Origin: Sarcomyxa edulis
Taxonomy: Eukaryota > Basidiomycota > Agaricomycetes > Agaricales > Mycenaceae
Assembly: GCA_009761415.1 (NCBI GenBank)
Contig: QUOL01000021.1
Location: 372,001 to 436,000 of the forward strand
DNA length: 64,000 nt
Reading direction: 5' to 3'
Notes under the pieces: model-generated
The model's input: the letters and a program-made list of their open reading frames with translations, nothing else
Database searches by the model: none
Told to the model about the DNA's origin: nothing
Made by a program: the position numbers and the translations under genes
Part shown: in pieces, positions 1 to 10,826 of the stretch
Position numbering within the stretch: the first letter of the stretch is position 1
Layout: each line of letters begins with the position of its first letter

Positions 1-392
1 ATATCGCAATTCAGGCGCTGGCTATTGTCAAGGGCGACGTGGAGAAATAGCCCTAGGTTTGCTACTTGTGAATTGAATATTGTCGTGCAGCTGTGAATGT
101 GAGGTCTGTAAAGTATAGATGGTCAGCAAGATGTCAGATTTGTGCCACTCACCCTCCCTTCGCACCAAGCAACGACATGTTTGCGAGCGAAATCAGCGTA
201 AGAATGAAAGGTCATGATGAATAAGTGCTTGATGTGTAATTTACAAGTGAATGCCAGAGTATAAGATCCGAGGAATAGGTATGTGAGATGATGTAGTTCA
301 GATATGATGAAATCCACTGGGAGAGCCCGAAAGAGACGATAGAGAAATTTCAGACGGGTAGAGGAAAAAAACGATACTTTTTTTAGATAGCT
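1..392. other. Left flank, no gene recognised
   Basis: This stretch lies downstream of the stop codon of the SUN-domain gene, so it probably holds that gene's 3' UTR and spacer. The only open frames are short and show no recognisable motif. Confidence 0.5.
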
Positions 393-3300
393 TCAAGGTG
401 CACGGAAGCTCGTTTGTTGCAGCCAAGGGTCAGCTTCACGTTCGTGTCCAGCATCCGAGTTCAAATCCGAGTCTTCCACGTCCACGTCCGGTTCTGATCC
501 ATCGGTGCTCGTATCCGTATCAACCCACGAATCACTTTCCACCTCCCCTCTCCCAGAAGGCCGCGACATCAAATGCGACTGTGGAAACTCTACTGTCTTA
601 CCCTTCCCCTTGGTAAGATCAAACTGCAAATCGGGACCATCATTCCGATACCCATTCCGACGAGAAGCACCAGTAGGCGTCGTAAAAATATCACCGACCT
701 CATTCCCCATCCCTAGGGTACTCGATATCCTGTTCCCAGACACCTGAGACCGCGAACGCACTTTCCCATCCGTCCAATACCCCCGTTGGACTTCATGTAG
801 ATGTGCCGTACGAGCCCACTTCTTAGCTCCTCGTGGTGCGCCTACAGACCACGCCCCGCCGCTCTGCGTGATGGTATGTGAGACTGAACGCGAGGCGGTC
901 GGACGCGCGGGGGCTTTCGAGGGGGTTACGGGGGATTGTTGGAGGTTGAGGTTGAAGTTTCGGATGATGGGACTGGGACTGAGGAGGGAGGGAGCGCGTG
1001 ATCGCAATGAGCCTTTTCTGGGTCGGCTGATGAGTCGTTCGTTTCGGAGATGGCCTCCTGGTTTTTCGGTAGATGTGTTTGTTACGTGGGTGTCCATCTC
1101 AGGGAGGTCAAGGTCATTTTCTGGATCGAAGGATGTATATCAGGATCGTGCACTTCTCAAAAACAAAAACGGGGAGGATGCAGACGGACTTACTTTTTTT
1201 TGGAGAAGGTGAATCCAGGATGTGCATTCGAGTCAACGGTTTAGTCATAGACTTCGGACTTCGACTACGGCTCTTGAACGGATTCATCCAATCACCACTG
1301 ATACTAAGGTGCCTCTGACCCCATTCTCTCATAGATTTGTTGAATCTCACAGGGGCGTGTAACGACTCGCCACGTGAGCCACGAGTGAGACCCATGAAAA
1401 TCAAGACAGCAAGTAAAAGGCAGAGTTGGGCGATACCAAGACGTTTCTCCAGTACGATCTGTATCGAGAAGAGAGAAAAAATAAGTCTCCAATGACGATA
1501 ACAGCATTCTGTGAGCAAATGAACATGCAAACCTCATCCGCAAGATACTCAACCCGAGAAACAAGGAGACTATATTCCATATCCAAATTCCCCCTCTGCT
1601 TCTCCCATTCCCTCAAAGTCCGCGCATACATCTGTCCTTGTGCCTTCCCCTACGAAAAATAAAACAATCATGAATACCTTTCCAACAATTACCGAAAAAG
1701 AAACCAGAAAGCCACTCACCAACCCCTCAAGCCTCCCAACATCCTCCCCAAGCCTCCTAAGCACATCCCGTATCCCAGCCGTCTGATCCTCCACATATCG
1801 CGCATATAGTGTATGGTTCGCTTCCAGGGCTGTTAGTCGGTTCATGATGGTGCGGTAAATCGATTCGCCGCCTCCTGTAGCTACTACTGGTAGAGGTGGA
1901 TGTGGTGGAGAGGGTGGTGGAGGGGGTGGTACGATGGATGAAGGTGAAGGTGATGATGATGCTGATGCTGATGCTAGAACGATAGTCGTACTGTGTACGG
2001 CGAGGCGGGATAGTGCGGGGGTGGGGAGGATGTTTGTCATGGTTGTGGTCGTAGTCGTCGTGGATGTACTCGTGGTTATACTGGTACTGGTAACAGTGCT
2101 CTCAGGAGACGACGACGCGTCAAACGCGTCCGCACGGGAAATCTCGACTTTGTCTACTTCGTTATGCGATTGTGAAGAAGATGGATTTGCGGTAGACGTG
2201 ATGGACGGTGATGAGACGCTAGATGGATCTGGGGACGGCGATGGAGGTGAGCTGCTCGGTGATGAGGTTTCGTTCTTGTGATGCGTGGTTATGATGTCGC
2301 TTTGGGATGTGGAGGATGTAGATGTGGGTACTGTAGCGTTAACGTTGGCATTGGAATAATCGACGAGAATGGGGGATGGTGAGGTTTCTTCCGTTGAGAG
2401 GGGTGGTTCTGAAGTGTTATCGGAGGGAACTGAAGCTGCTGGTTCATGCTTTTGTGCATCTGGCGTCTCCTCTACCACTTCCTTCACTTCCCTGATAATC
2501 ACAACGCTAGGAGGTTCGGGTTCCTCCACCAAAACCTCCCGTGTTTCATCCACACGAGCCTCCCGAATTTCGTCCATCTCCATCTTGGCTCTACTCTCCG
2601 CTTCCCATACCTCCCACTTCCATTGCTCGAGATGCGTCAGTCCATATACTCGAAGAAGAGAGACAGGGCAATAATACTCATTCCCATAATGCGAGATAAA
2701 GTCAATTCGAATATAACGATAGAAATCGCGAAGAGACGTTGGCGGATGGAAAGACTGTCTTCCAAATATGAGCTTGTGTAGACAAGTTGTTGAAGGACTC
2801 GCGCACCTGAACACCTCTAACATTCTTCGCCTTATAAGTCCCAGCAACCGTCCACCCCTCTGTATACGTCTTCGCCACACTAACCGTAAATTCCCTAAAC
2901 ACCCCACTGAAGAACTCGAAATTGGCAAGCTGCACCGTATCAATCCTGATATCCTCACACAACTCCACCACCACGAATTTCTCATCTTTACACGGGCTGA
3001 GCATGTATCTGTCCCGTTTCGAGGAGAGGATGGAGGAGGGAGATTTTGCGGATCGGTGGGAGGTGTGAACGCGGGCTGAACAGTCGAGACTGGCGTAATT
3101 GAATCGGTCGGTTAGTGGGACTCGGAAATGAGGGGATATTGGTTCAGTGTTTTCGAGTTGGTGGTTGTCCTCCTGGCTATGGCTATGGTCTGAGGGGGCG
3201 AGTAGGGAATCAGGAGGAATGGCTGAACCACTATCGACGCCTTCACCCGCTGCACCAGGTGTGCTAGAGCGATTCGTCGAGTCTTTGTCCTTTCTGGATT

Positions 3301-3529
3301 TCTCCTGTTTTGTTAATCTGGACTGTTTCGCTTTCCATTCTTCGAACGAGAGTAGAACTTCTTCCTCTACTGCTGGCTCAATTGGGGGTAGCGGCTTCAA
3401 ACAACATATGGGTGGGTCTGGTGGTCGAGGAATAAGGGTGGCTATTGCGCGGAATGGGTCGTTAGTGGACGTTGGAGAGGATAGGACTGGCGAGGCCAAT
3501 AGAAGCGCTAATAGAGCTGCTGGAAGCAT
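393..3529 (-). CDS. SLP1: SLP1/SUCO-type SUN-domain membrane protein
   Basis: The protein starts at 3529 with a signal peptide (MLPAALLALLLASPVLS). An acidic and basic linker follows with the motif LSFEEWK, and then a SUN domain (FNYASLDCSARV, FVVVELCEDIRIDTVQLANFEFF, SFHPPTSLRDFYRYIRIDF, YYCPVSLLRVYG). A long Ser/Thr/Pro-rich middle leads to a short coiled region (RLTALEANHTLYARYVEDQ) and, near the C-terminus, a membrane segment (LGIAQLCLLLAVLIFMGL) before a basic tail. The GVQ-SFHPP junction spans a 52-base intron near 2757-2808; further introns lie near 1660-1725, 1535, 1190 and 1100. In yeast this family (Slp1 with Emp65) acts in the ER and protects folding of soluble luminal proteins; SUCO is the animal relative. 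The order signal peptide, SUN, coil and late transmembrane segment fits this class rather than nuclear Sad1. The ER role here is inferred from the family. Confidence 0.85.
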
Positions 3530-3976
3530 GTCGTGAAGATGTCGTTGCGAATGGGTTCTTTTGGGAATTTGCACTGGGTATAAAGCTGTAGACCCCAGCA
3601 GCAAAATGGATATCGATAGAGATGAGAAATAAATACAGAGAGTGTGGATTATGAGAGTGGAGGATGAAGCAAAAGCACCGCAAAACTACACCGTGACGTT
3701 TCAGACTCTCAGGCAGGACACGTCGGTTGAGCACCCCATTTAGCTAAAGGTGATAATTATAGCTTGATAGCAAAGTCTACGCTACCATATCATCCCCCAA
3801 CATCCGAGAGCTCGCGAAAAACAGAGTCAGAAGGAGGAGGCCGCAAATGTCGACCGAGACATGTCAACCACCCCTAGCAGTACCGAGAGACATGCATTCT
3901 TCGCAGGCAACGTTTATATCGACGTCGTCGCGCATTCACATAGATGGCAAGTCACTGTCGACATTCGCAATTTACC

Positions 3977-4028
3977 CTCGACCAAGTATCAGTACTATCA
4001 GATATGACAGTATTGATACTTGGTCGAG
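3977..4028. repeat. Near-perfect hairpin (20-base arms, 12-base loop)
   Basis: The left arm 3977-3996 pairs with the right arm 4009-4028 with one mismatch; the loop is 3997-4008. The arms share the core CCAAGTATCA and end in CTCG/CGAG. It is in the spacer between two divergent genes and has no T-run after it. Confidence 0.8.
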
Positions 4029-4395
4029 CAGTGCTGACTCCAACAACGATATGTGCGCAAAATCGCCCAAGAGGCTCAACAAAAAATGTGTTCATGAGAG
4101 TTTTGCATAGGTCTGCACGTGCTGCCTCTAGAAAAAATGGGTTTTTTCAGAAGAAGATTCGTTCGATTTTGGAGGAATTACGCGGACGATCATTGAACTA
4201 GACGGATTTTCGAGAGTGATATTTGGTTCAAGCATGGAAGTCAAACAACCGGTACCGCGGAATCAGATCGACAGAACTTGGACAGAACTTCCCAACTTCT
4301 TCCCAACTTCTTTCAATTTTGCTCTTGGACGTCGCGATCGGTCGTCTGGACTCCTACGGCTCCGAATCAGTACTGACAATAGGTGACTCTGGCAT

Positions 4396-4403
4396 TATAT
4401 ATA
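4396..4403 (+). promoter_or_regulatory. TATA-like box for the phosphoesterase gene
   Basis: TATATATA lies about 82-89 bases before the chosen ATG at 4485, a usual distance for a fungal TATA element. Confidence 0.4.
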
Positions 4404-4484
4404 GCTAGCGAGACTGAGCCCCAGTCGACCGTAACGTCCCTTTGCACCACTTGGAGTGCTTGGTATCACTGTTTTCGAATTGGG

Positions 4485-5426
4485 ATGCAGATTCAGATTT
4501 TGAGCGACATGCATCTCGAGATCGAGCGACAAGGTGGCATTCCTGGTCAAGAGTTTTATCACTATGAAATACCCGTACGAGCCGAGCATCTGGCTCTTCT
4601 GGGCGACATTGGCTGGACAATCGACGATCGTCTTTTTGAGTGGCTTAGAGCTCAATTGAAGCTATTCAAAACTATATTCTTCGTCGCAGGAAATCATGGT
4701 GTGTATCTCCCCAATTTAAGTCATCGTTCAAGCACTGACATTAACGCCCGCAAAACGCATCGACAGAACCCTATAGATCAACATTAGTACATCTCCTACA
4801 TTTCCTACATTTCCTACCCTTTTCACTAATACTTACTCCTGATACCTACTCTTCATCCCTCTTAGGAAGAATCAACCGACCGCCTCTCCGCATTTTCCCT
4901 CGAAGTCAACGCCGACCCATCTCTCGGAACCTTCAGACACCTCAACCGCACACGCCACGACATCTCAGAAACACTCACCATCCTAGGCTGTACCCTCTGG
5001 TCACACCTGGACCCCGCAGATCTCGATATTCTATCGTGGTCTCTAACAGATTTTCGTCGCATCGACGGTCTCACTCCTGAAACATACACAGCGCAGCACG
5101 AAACCGACTTGGCGTGGCTTCGCACTACTATCTCATCTATAGCGAAAGATGAGCCGCAGAGGGAGATCGTCGTGTTTACTCATCATGCTCCAACTAAGGA
5201 CGGTACTGGGGATCCCAAGTTCAACGATGGGCCGACTAATTCTGCTTTTGCTACTGAACTGACGGACGAGGCGTTCTGGGGTGGAGGGAATATCAAATTG
5301 TGGGCGTTTGGACATACTCATTGGTGTTGTGACTTTGAGCGGAAGGGCGTCAGAGTTTACGCGAATCAGCGGGGTTATGGAGAGGGAAGGGGGGAGTATG
5401 ATGCGGGTAAGGTGGTGGAACTTTGA
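4485..5426 (+). CDS. Calcineurin-like metallophosphoesterase
   Basis: The metal-binding motifs of the superfamily are in order: LSDMHLE (D-x-H) near the N-terminus, LLGDIGW (GD), GNHE, FTHHAPT and FGHTHW (GHTH) near the C-terminus. Three exons are proposed: 4485-4698, a 20-base micro-exon 4767-4786, and 4866-5426. The micro-exon completes the GNHE motif and adds PYRSTL before EESTDRL; without it the Glu is lost. The start at 4485 (MQIQILSDMH) puts the first motif at the extreme N-terminus, which is normal for small cytosolic members. The product is about 264 residues. The substrate is unknown; the family includes phosphodiesterases and Ser/Thr-type phosphatases. Confidence 0.85.
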
Positions 5427-5663
5427 ACTCGATGCGATTACTCACCGTACAACGAGTATGAGTTGACTTCAGGCAAAGAAATATGTAGCCTTCGGTTCAC
5501 AGCATGATTGAGATAGATCGTGATATTTACGAAATGAAGATCAGGGAATAGTAGAGCAGAGAAACGTCATTCTCAAACCACTGTGGATTGCAAGGAGCGG
5601 CCGCAGATATACTTATCCAAGATTGGTTTCATTGATCAAGAGCGTATTGCAAGCCTATTCGAC

Positions 5664-7046
5664 CTAATTCAGGTATGCGAGTTCAGGTGGGACTATCTGC
5701 TGTAAGCAATAAATGACGTCTCTCCTGAGTTCATTGATCAGACCCTCCATGGACTGAATATCGATGGGGGAAATATCGCCGAAGGGGCCTTCTGGATCAA
5801 TCAAAGGCGCAGCCCACGGAAAACACACGACCGCTGGTTTGGATGCGTCAAAAGGTTTCCGATAATTGAACCGGGGAGGAGGTAGGAAAATGTTGTAGGA
5901 GAAACCATCAAGGTAGTGCTGACATCCCCGACAGGGCGGTTTCGATGTGCCGACGTAAGGAAACGGTGGCGGCGTTTGATGCTCGAGTGCATCCCTCTTA
6001 TGATGTGCAATAAGCACACACTCGGGATGCACGTCTACTGGTCCGAGATCAATGGTATCCCTACTTTCGCTGACGGTTCGTCGAATGCCAGTCAATGCTG
6101 TGATGCGAATCAGATGGTTCAGCAAGTGACCATGGACAGCTAGCATCTTGTCCTCGGGCACGTTGAAAACAGATGTTATCACAGGAACGAAATTCTGGAT
6201 ACGAGTACCGAGTATAATGTGTCGTTGTGATGGAGGAACGACCTGGACAACCCAATGCCCATCAAGCAAAGTCGAGAGCCGTTTGGTTGTCGCAAGACGC
6301 CCGAGCCACAAGCAGTTCCTGCGAAAGACCCATATCTTCCGCAAGTAGGGTACTACAGAGAACAGGTTCTGAGTCTCGCCTATCGTACAATGGACCTGGT
6401 CATGAATAAAATTTAGTGGAAGGCTTTGACAACACACCTATTCTATCTATCATTTGGAGGCGATTGAGATCAGGGTACCATTCTCTGTACAACGATTTGA
6501 TGCGTTCCATGAGCCAGTATAGGTCCGTATCAGACATTAAGCCCTGAGACGGGAGCTTGTCGCGGATGGCGCGGAAATCATCGACGAGACTACGCAAGCG
6601 ATCCACATTGGGCTCTAGCCAGGGCATGCCCGTCTCGGGAGGTACATACTGGACGAAGGCGTCGATATGTTTCAGAATGCGCCGTCGTACCTTCTCAAAT
6701 GAGAACTTCATCAGAAACAGCTCGAATTCTCGAGTCAATTGTTCCGTACGCAAGGAATCCGCAGGTAGAGTCCGAGAATTGCGAATACGGCGAGCATGTT
6801 CAAGTACACCGTATAGGTGGCCAACTACACGCTCTGCAAAACCACCGATCTGGGAGACGCACAAGGTGATGTCTGTCGCAGCAGCTGTAAGAGAAAGAGC
6901 TACACGCTGATGACGAGACTCGTGGATGCAACTTTCAGCAAGGGCATCTAAAATCGAAGAAGCCACTTGATCGTGGCTGTCCATCAAGAAGGAATCTCTT
7001 TCTCGGCGCACGTACGTGTCCACGGGAGTCTCTGGATCGCATTGTT
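5664..7046 (-). CDS. OTT_1508-like deaminase, copy D1
   Basis: There are two main exons. The 5' one encodes an Ala/Leu-rich, probably helical region (SILDALAESCIHESRHQRVALSL, then FELFLMKFSFEKVRRRILKH). The 3' one, from about 6391 down to the TAG at 5664, encodes the catalytic part. It has the zinc-binding signature of the cytidine-deaminase fold, HPE in VDVHPECVLIAHHKR and PCxxC in SKPPCRGCQHY, followed by PPPRF and AVVCFPWAAP. This matches the fungal OTT_1508-like deaminase family (Pfam OTT_1508_deam, PF14441 from memory). The intron between the exons starts near 6417. The 5' end is uncertain: I begin at a possible acceptor at 7046, because a longer exon like that of D2 would meet an in-frame TGA where D2 has Trp. 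A decayed upstream exon may lie at 7240-7390. The substrate is unknown. Confidence 0.7.
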
Positions 7047-7529
7047 CTGCGTAGACGCATGCAAGTCAGAGCTCGGGAGTACGTACTGGATGGGAGGAGT
7101 GCGACATTGGTGAAAAATCGAGCGAGAAAGTGGACGACAGATGGTGATGCACAAGTCTATGGTTTGGTGCTCTAGATTAAACAGTGGAGGCCTATCAAGT
7201 CAAGTAAAGATGAGGGTTTGATACTGTACTCACCAATGAAGACGGCTTCCAACTCTTTTTAGGCCAACTGACGACACGTGTGATGGATCTTGACACGGTA
7301 TCGAACTTTCTCTGAGACTCGGAGGATACAGTCAATTGATCGTTGTTGATCGTTGAGCAAATTTTGAGCCAGCTGAGCAAGAGCTTGAGAGTAATACAAA
7401 CACCACGCCAAATCAGATGTGGTCGTAGTATGGCTGGTAGTCTTGTCTTACGACGATAGTAGGACTCCGGATTGTCACATATTATAAGGCAGAATTAGCT
7501 AATCATGATGCGACTTTGCCACGAGGAGC
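7047..7529. other. Spacer with possible 5' exon of D1
   Basis: On the minus strand, 7240-7390 resembles the sequence upstream of D3 (shared TRVxxLA/VSSWP-like reading in one frame), so it may be a first exon of D1. The best-matching frame carries a stop, so I do not call it. Nothing else is recognised. Confidence 0.35.
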
Positions 7530-8581
7530 CTACACTTCGACTGAAGATTCCTTTGTCATGATATAGGCTTGACATTCGCCTAATGGACTGATTAAGGTAG
7601 TCTGTCCACGAAGAACGAACCCACGTCGTTCGTATATGGAGACCTGGGGCAATTTCAGTCTGAAATGAGCACAAAAACATGAAGAAGCTGATGGGGACAT
7701 ACATCAACTGGACTCGTAGTTTCCAGCACAATAGGAGCAGATGACTTTAGGGCCTGCAAAAAATCATGGTGAGCCGAAGCCTGAGTGACGGTAGCATGAA
7801 GGGAGTGATCTACGAGCTCTTCTCCAACAGCAATCAGAGCGGTGGCGATTCCCTTGCGCTGGTGCTCGGGACCGACCCCGAGGATCTGAAGGTGCCATGC
7901 AGCTTCCTTATACCCTTTTCCCAGCACTTTTTCGGTGAAGTCTCCGAAAGTGGGCGCGAGCTATATATACAGGAAGCGTATACGTACGTATTAGTGTGGG
8001 TAGGATCTCAAACATAGCCAAGGAAGAAAATCAAACTTAACGTATTCGTGCCACCACTTTCGAAGATCAGACGGCATCTTGAGAAACAGCTCCGCGAGTC
8101 CAGCATCACGCTGTTCCTCTCTGTAAGTACTGATTTGTGAGTATCGAGCAGACATCGAAAGAAACCTCGACGGATCCTTAAACTTATGTTCCAAAGCTCT
8201 CTTGACCTGGACCAAACCAAGTCGCAACACCACAGATGTCGGTGTCGCTGAAACCGGCTACAAAAAGTTTCCCGCCGACAGCAGCAGATTTAACGGAGGC
8301 ACGATGATAGAGTGGAATCAAGGATTTGTCGCCGCCCACTAGGAACTTCGTGAACTGCCCTAAGAGTTTCTAGTGAGTGAGAACAGACCTTCGTGTTATC
8401 AGAGAGACCGTACTTTCGGCAAAAGCAGCGTCTAATATTGCTACAGCCCTATCGACTTCGTCATCTTAGGGAGTATGAATCAGCATGTTAATCACGACGT
8501 AGGGAATGATTGGGGAATGAAGGACATACTGGTAGGAGCATTGAGCTGACGAACGATTATTGACGGGTTGCCTGAAGACAT
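7530..8581 (-). CDS. GNAT family N-acetyltransferase
   Basis: This gene has several short introns. Reading down from 8581 it gives MSSGNPSIIVRQLNAP, then DDEVDRAVAILDAAF, GVATWFGPGQESFGT, EEQRDAGLAELFLKMPSDL, and the acetyl-CoA site LQILGVGPEHQRKGIATALI (Q/RxxGxG/A motif A). It ends with IYERRGFVLRG and a TAG at 7530-7532. The architecture is that of a small fungal GNAT acting on a small molecule or protein; the substrate is not evident. One intron (8121-8187) would need an AT donor (ATAAGT) where GTAAGT is expected, so the gene may be damaged or use a rare splice site. A 45-base intron is likely between LHAT and ALKSS. It sits between kinase A1 and deaminase D1, all on the same strand. Confidence 0.75.
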
Positions 8582-8867
8582 AGTAAACAATACTTATGGA
8601 TTGATTGAAGATCGGGGGTTAGTCGTCGAGAGAGAGAACGAGATATGCATGTCCAGCTTTCATGTCCGAAGTCTCCGAGTCTGACCTTCCCTGGACTTGT
8701 TCGGCGATCACGAAGTGATGATGAGAGGTATCAGAACAATCAGAAAGTGCTCCATATAAGCCAAAGCCCGCCGATATCGACGCCCGAACAGGCATCCACA
8801 AAACAACAGAAACACAAGAAGATATACCAGGACACATGTAGGTATACTCGATGACGAACATGAACAG

Positions 8868-10295
8868 TCAATCTGAGATCTTCTTCCACCACTTATACCT
8901 TTCTTCCCACCTTCCCAGAGCACCTGATCCTTGGCTCCAAGGAATCATAGCTGAGTGAACAAACCCTCGCATCGGATGCGCGTTCTGCGCTGGTCGGGGG
9001 TCTACTCCTTGTTTTTCGAGCTCCTCCAGATAGACAGATTCGAAGAGTTGCACTTCAGCAGGGTCGCGAGGCTCAAACAGAGTCTGCCTGAACCAGTCAG
9101 GCGAGCCAAGAAGCCACCACAACGGCAATGCGGATGCCATCTCCCAGTCGATAACCGCGGTTATCTTGCCCGCGTTTGGACCAGACGGGGCATAGAGCAT
9201 ATTCCTAGAGAGGGATATCAGTCCGTTAAGAAAAGCAGAGAAGAGGTGGAAGTCATCAACACATACCACATACTCAAATCGGCATGAGTGAGCACAAATG
9301 GTCCGGAAGCAGACACCTCGTCAATCACTTGCGGGAGAATCTCAAGACCTCTGCGCGTATTGAGCACAGCAGAGTTCCAGATTTCGGTATCGTCGCTGTA
9401 AGGGAAAGGTATCTTGCGAGCGAGGGCTGGGTTAGCTGCAAGAAATTGTAGATTGTCCTTGAGGCCAGCTTCGGCCATTTGAACGACTGTCTTCCACGGC
9501 CCACGATCGTAGACCGGAAGAGTCCGTCGATAGGATGTGTTCCACTTGCACCAGGCTATAGGACCGACTTCGAACTCTCCAGATTTGGTCTTGCTGAAGT
9601 AGAGTGAACCAATTGAGTCAAATCGGAGTCGAGATAATTCAGAAACGATTCGGGCATAGTCACGAACAGCGACTTGCTTGAACTCTGGACTCTGGCCTTC
9701 CCAGGCACCAGGGCCATCGACCATTCTTTCACCTTCCATCTGGATTGAAGTTGAGTACAGATCCGAGTTCAAGGAAATAAGATCTCTTACCACCTCTAAT
9801 ATCATGAATTGACATCCTACGGGATTGTGCTCGTCCTTACAGTAGCCATACACCGTAGGGACTGGTATGGTGGTATGATATTTCACGTACACCATGGTGG
9901 CATGCCCGTGTTCAGTATGTAACAAAAGGTGACAAACACTCCACGAACTTCTGATTCGAGGCTGATATCCGAATCAGCCTTCCATGACTGCGAAACCCTA
10001 ACAAGGACATGTTTGGGTATTCTTGAGGCATCGCCATCTGGAACTTCCAGTGTCAATAAGAAAATCTGCTAGATAAACGTTAACGAAGTTATTGAGATGA
10101 AAGCATGATGCGTACCCTGTTGTTACAACCAAGACCGAAAGGCTCGATGACTGGCGAGCAAGAAACGCCGAAGAGGAAGAATACGACGTCTGCTAATTTG
10201 CTTAGATCTGGCGTATTCACGTCTGTCTTGGGCCCTTGGGAGGGAGTAATCTCTATAGGCAGCACACACTCAACGGGAGTAGCGGGAGGCAGCAT
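8868..10295 (-). CDS. APH-type phosphotransferase, copy A1
   Basis: The start at 10295 (MLPPATPVECVLPIE) is followed by DLSKLADVVFFLFGV, SDISLESE, VYVKYHTTIPVPTVYGYCKDE, the catalytic loop HADLSMWNML (H-x-D-x4-N across an intron) and the metal-binding Asp in VIDWEMAS. The C-terminus is LFEPRDPAEVQLFESVY...WEERYKWWKKISD, with a stop at 8868-8870. These are features of the aminoglycoside phosphotransferase / choline-kinase-like superfamily as found in large fungal families; the substrate is unknown. Compared with A2, the acceptor before the TTIPVP exon is changed (CACAG to CACGG, near 9905), so this intron may not be removed normally. A1 could therefore be a recent pseudogene or have shifted its splicing. 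Confidence 0.7.
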
Positions 10296-10826
10296 GGGGG
10301 TCAACCGGAGGATACCAACTTGGAGTCAACGCCAAAGAAACATCGTGGCTGCGTAGATGTAGATGTTTACGAGGCCGTTTTCCAGTTGCCGTCGAGTCAC
10401 ATCAGAGTCACCGTAAGGATCTCTCATGAATGCTTTCAACGTGTGAGTTATACCTCAAATACGCCAGACATCCCTATATCTTCTTCTATCTTCTTGTAGC
10501 CGAAGCGCTGGTGTGTGCTGAGTTCAACGTTGGTCCACTGGCCAAGTTTGAAGCTTTGAAGTCGCAGCTAGCTGCTCAGACTCTCAGACGAGTCGAACGT
10601 CACGGTTGCATGATGTGCGTCACACAACGCGACGAGCGCATCCTCCACATTAACGAGCAGTTGCAGAAGATCAAGCTGATGAAAAAATTAGTATTTTGTT
10701 CTACAACATTTGAGGTAGACTCGTAACACTCTGTACACGACTATGTAGAATAGCAAGCTTGAAGCAATGTCTACCGATAGTTGCTTGCCTTACATGTCAT
10801 CAGGTGTAGACAGGCTAGTTACAGGT
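10296..10826. other. Spacer between A1 and D2, nothing recognised
   Basis: About 530 bases with only short open frames and no motif. It should hold the D2 3' end and the A1 promoter. Confidence 0.4.

Larger units (their letters stand above)
3530..4484. promoter_or_regulatory. Divergent intergenic region between SUN and phosphoesterase genes
   Basis: These 955 bases separate two genes read away from each other, so both promoters should lie here. It holds the hairpin at 3977-4028 and a TATA-like element near the phosphoesterase gene. I see no convincing coding exon. Confidence 0.5.

Noticed and set aside
448..466. GAGTTCAAATCCGAG, like a tRNA B box
   Set aside because: No A box or cloverleaf nearby, and it encodes the acidic C-terminus of the SUN protein.
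868..1212. Plus-strand open frames of about 115 residues
   Set aside because: Shadow of the C-terminal exon of the SUN-domain gene.
1934..2281. Asp/Gly/Val-rich plus-strand frame
   Set aside because: Antisense of the Ser/Thr/Pro-rich linker of the SUN-domain protein.
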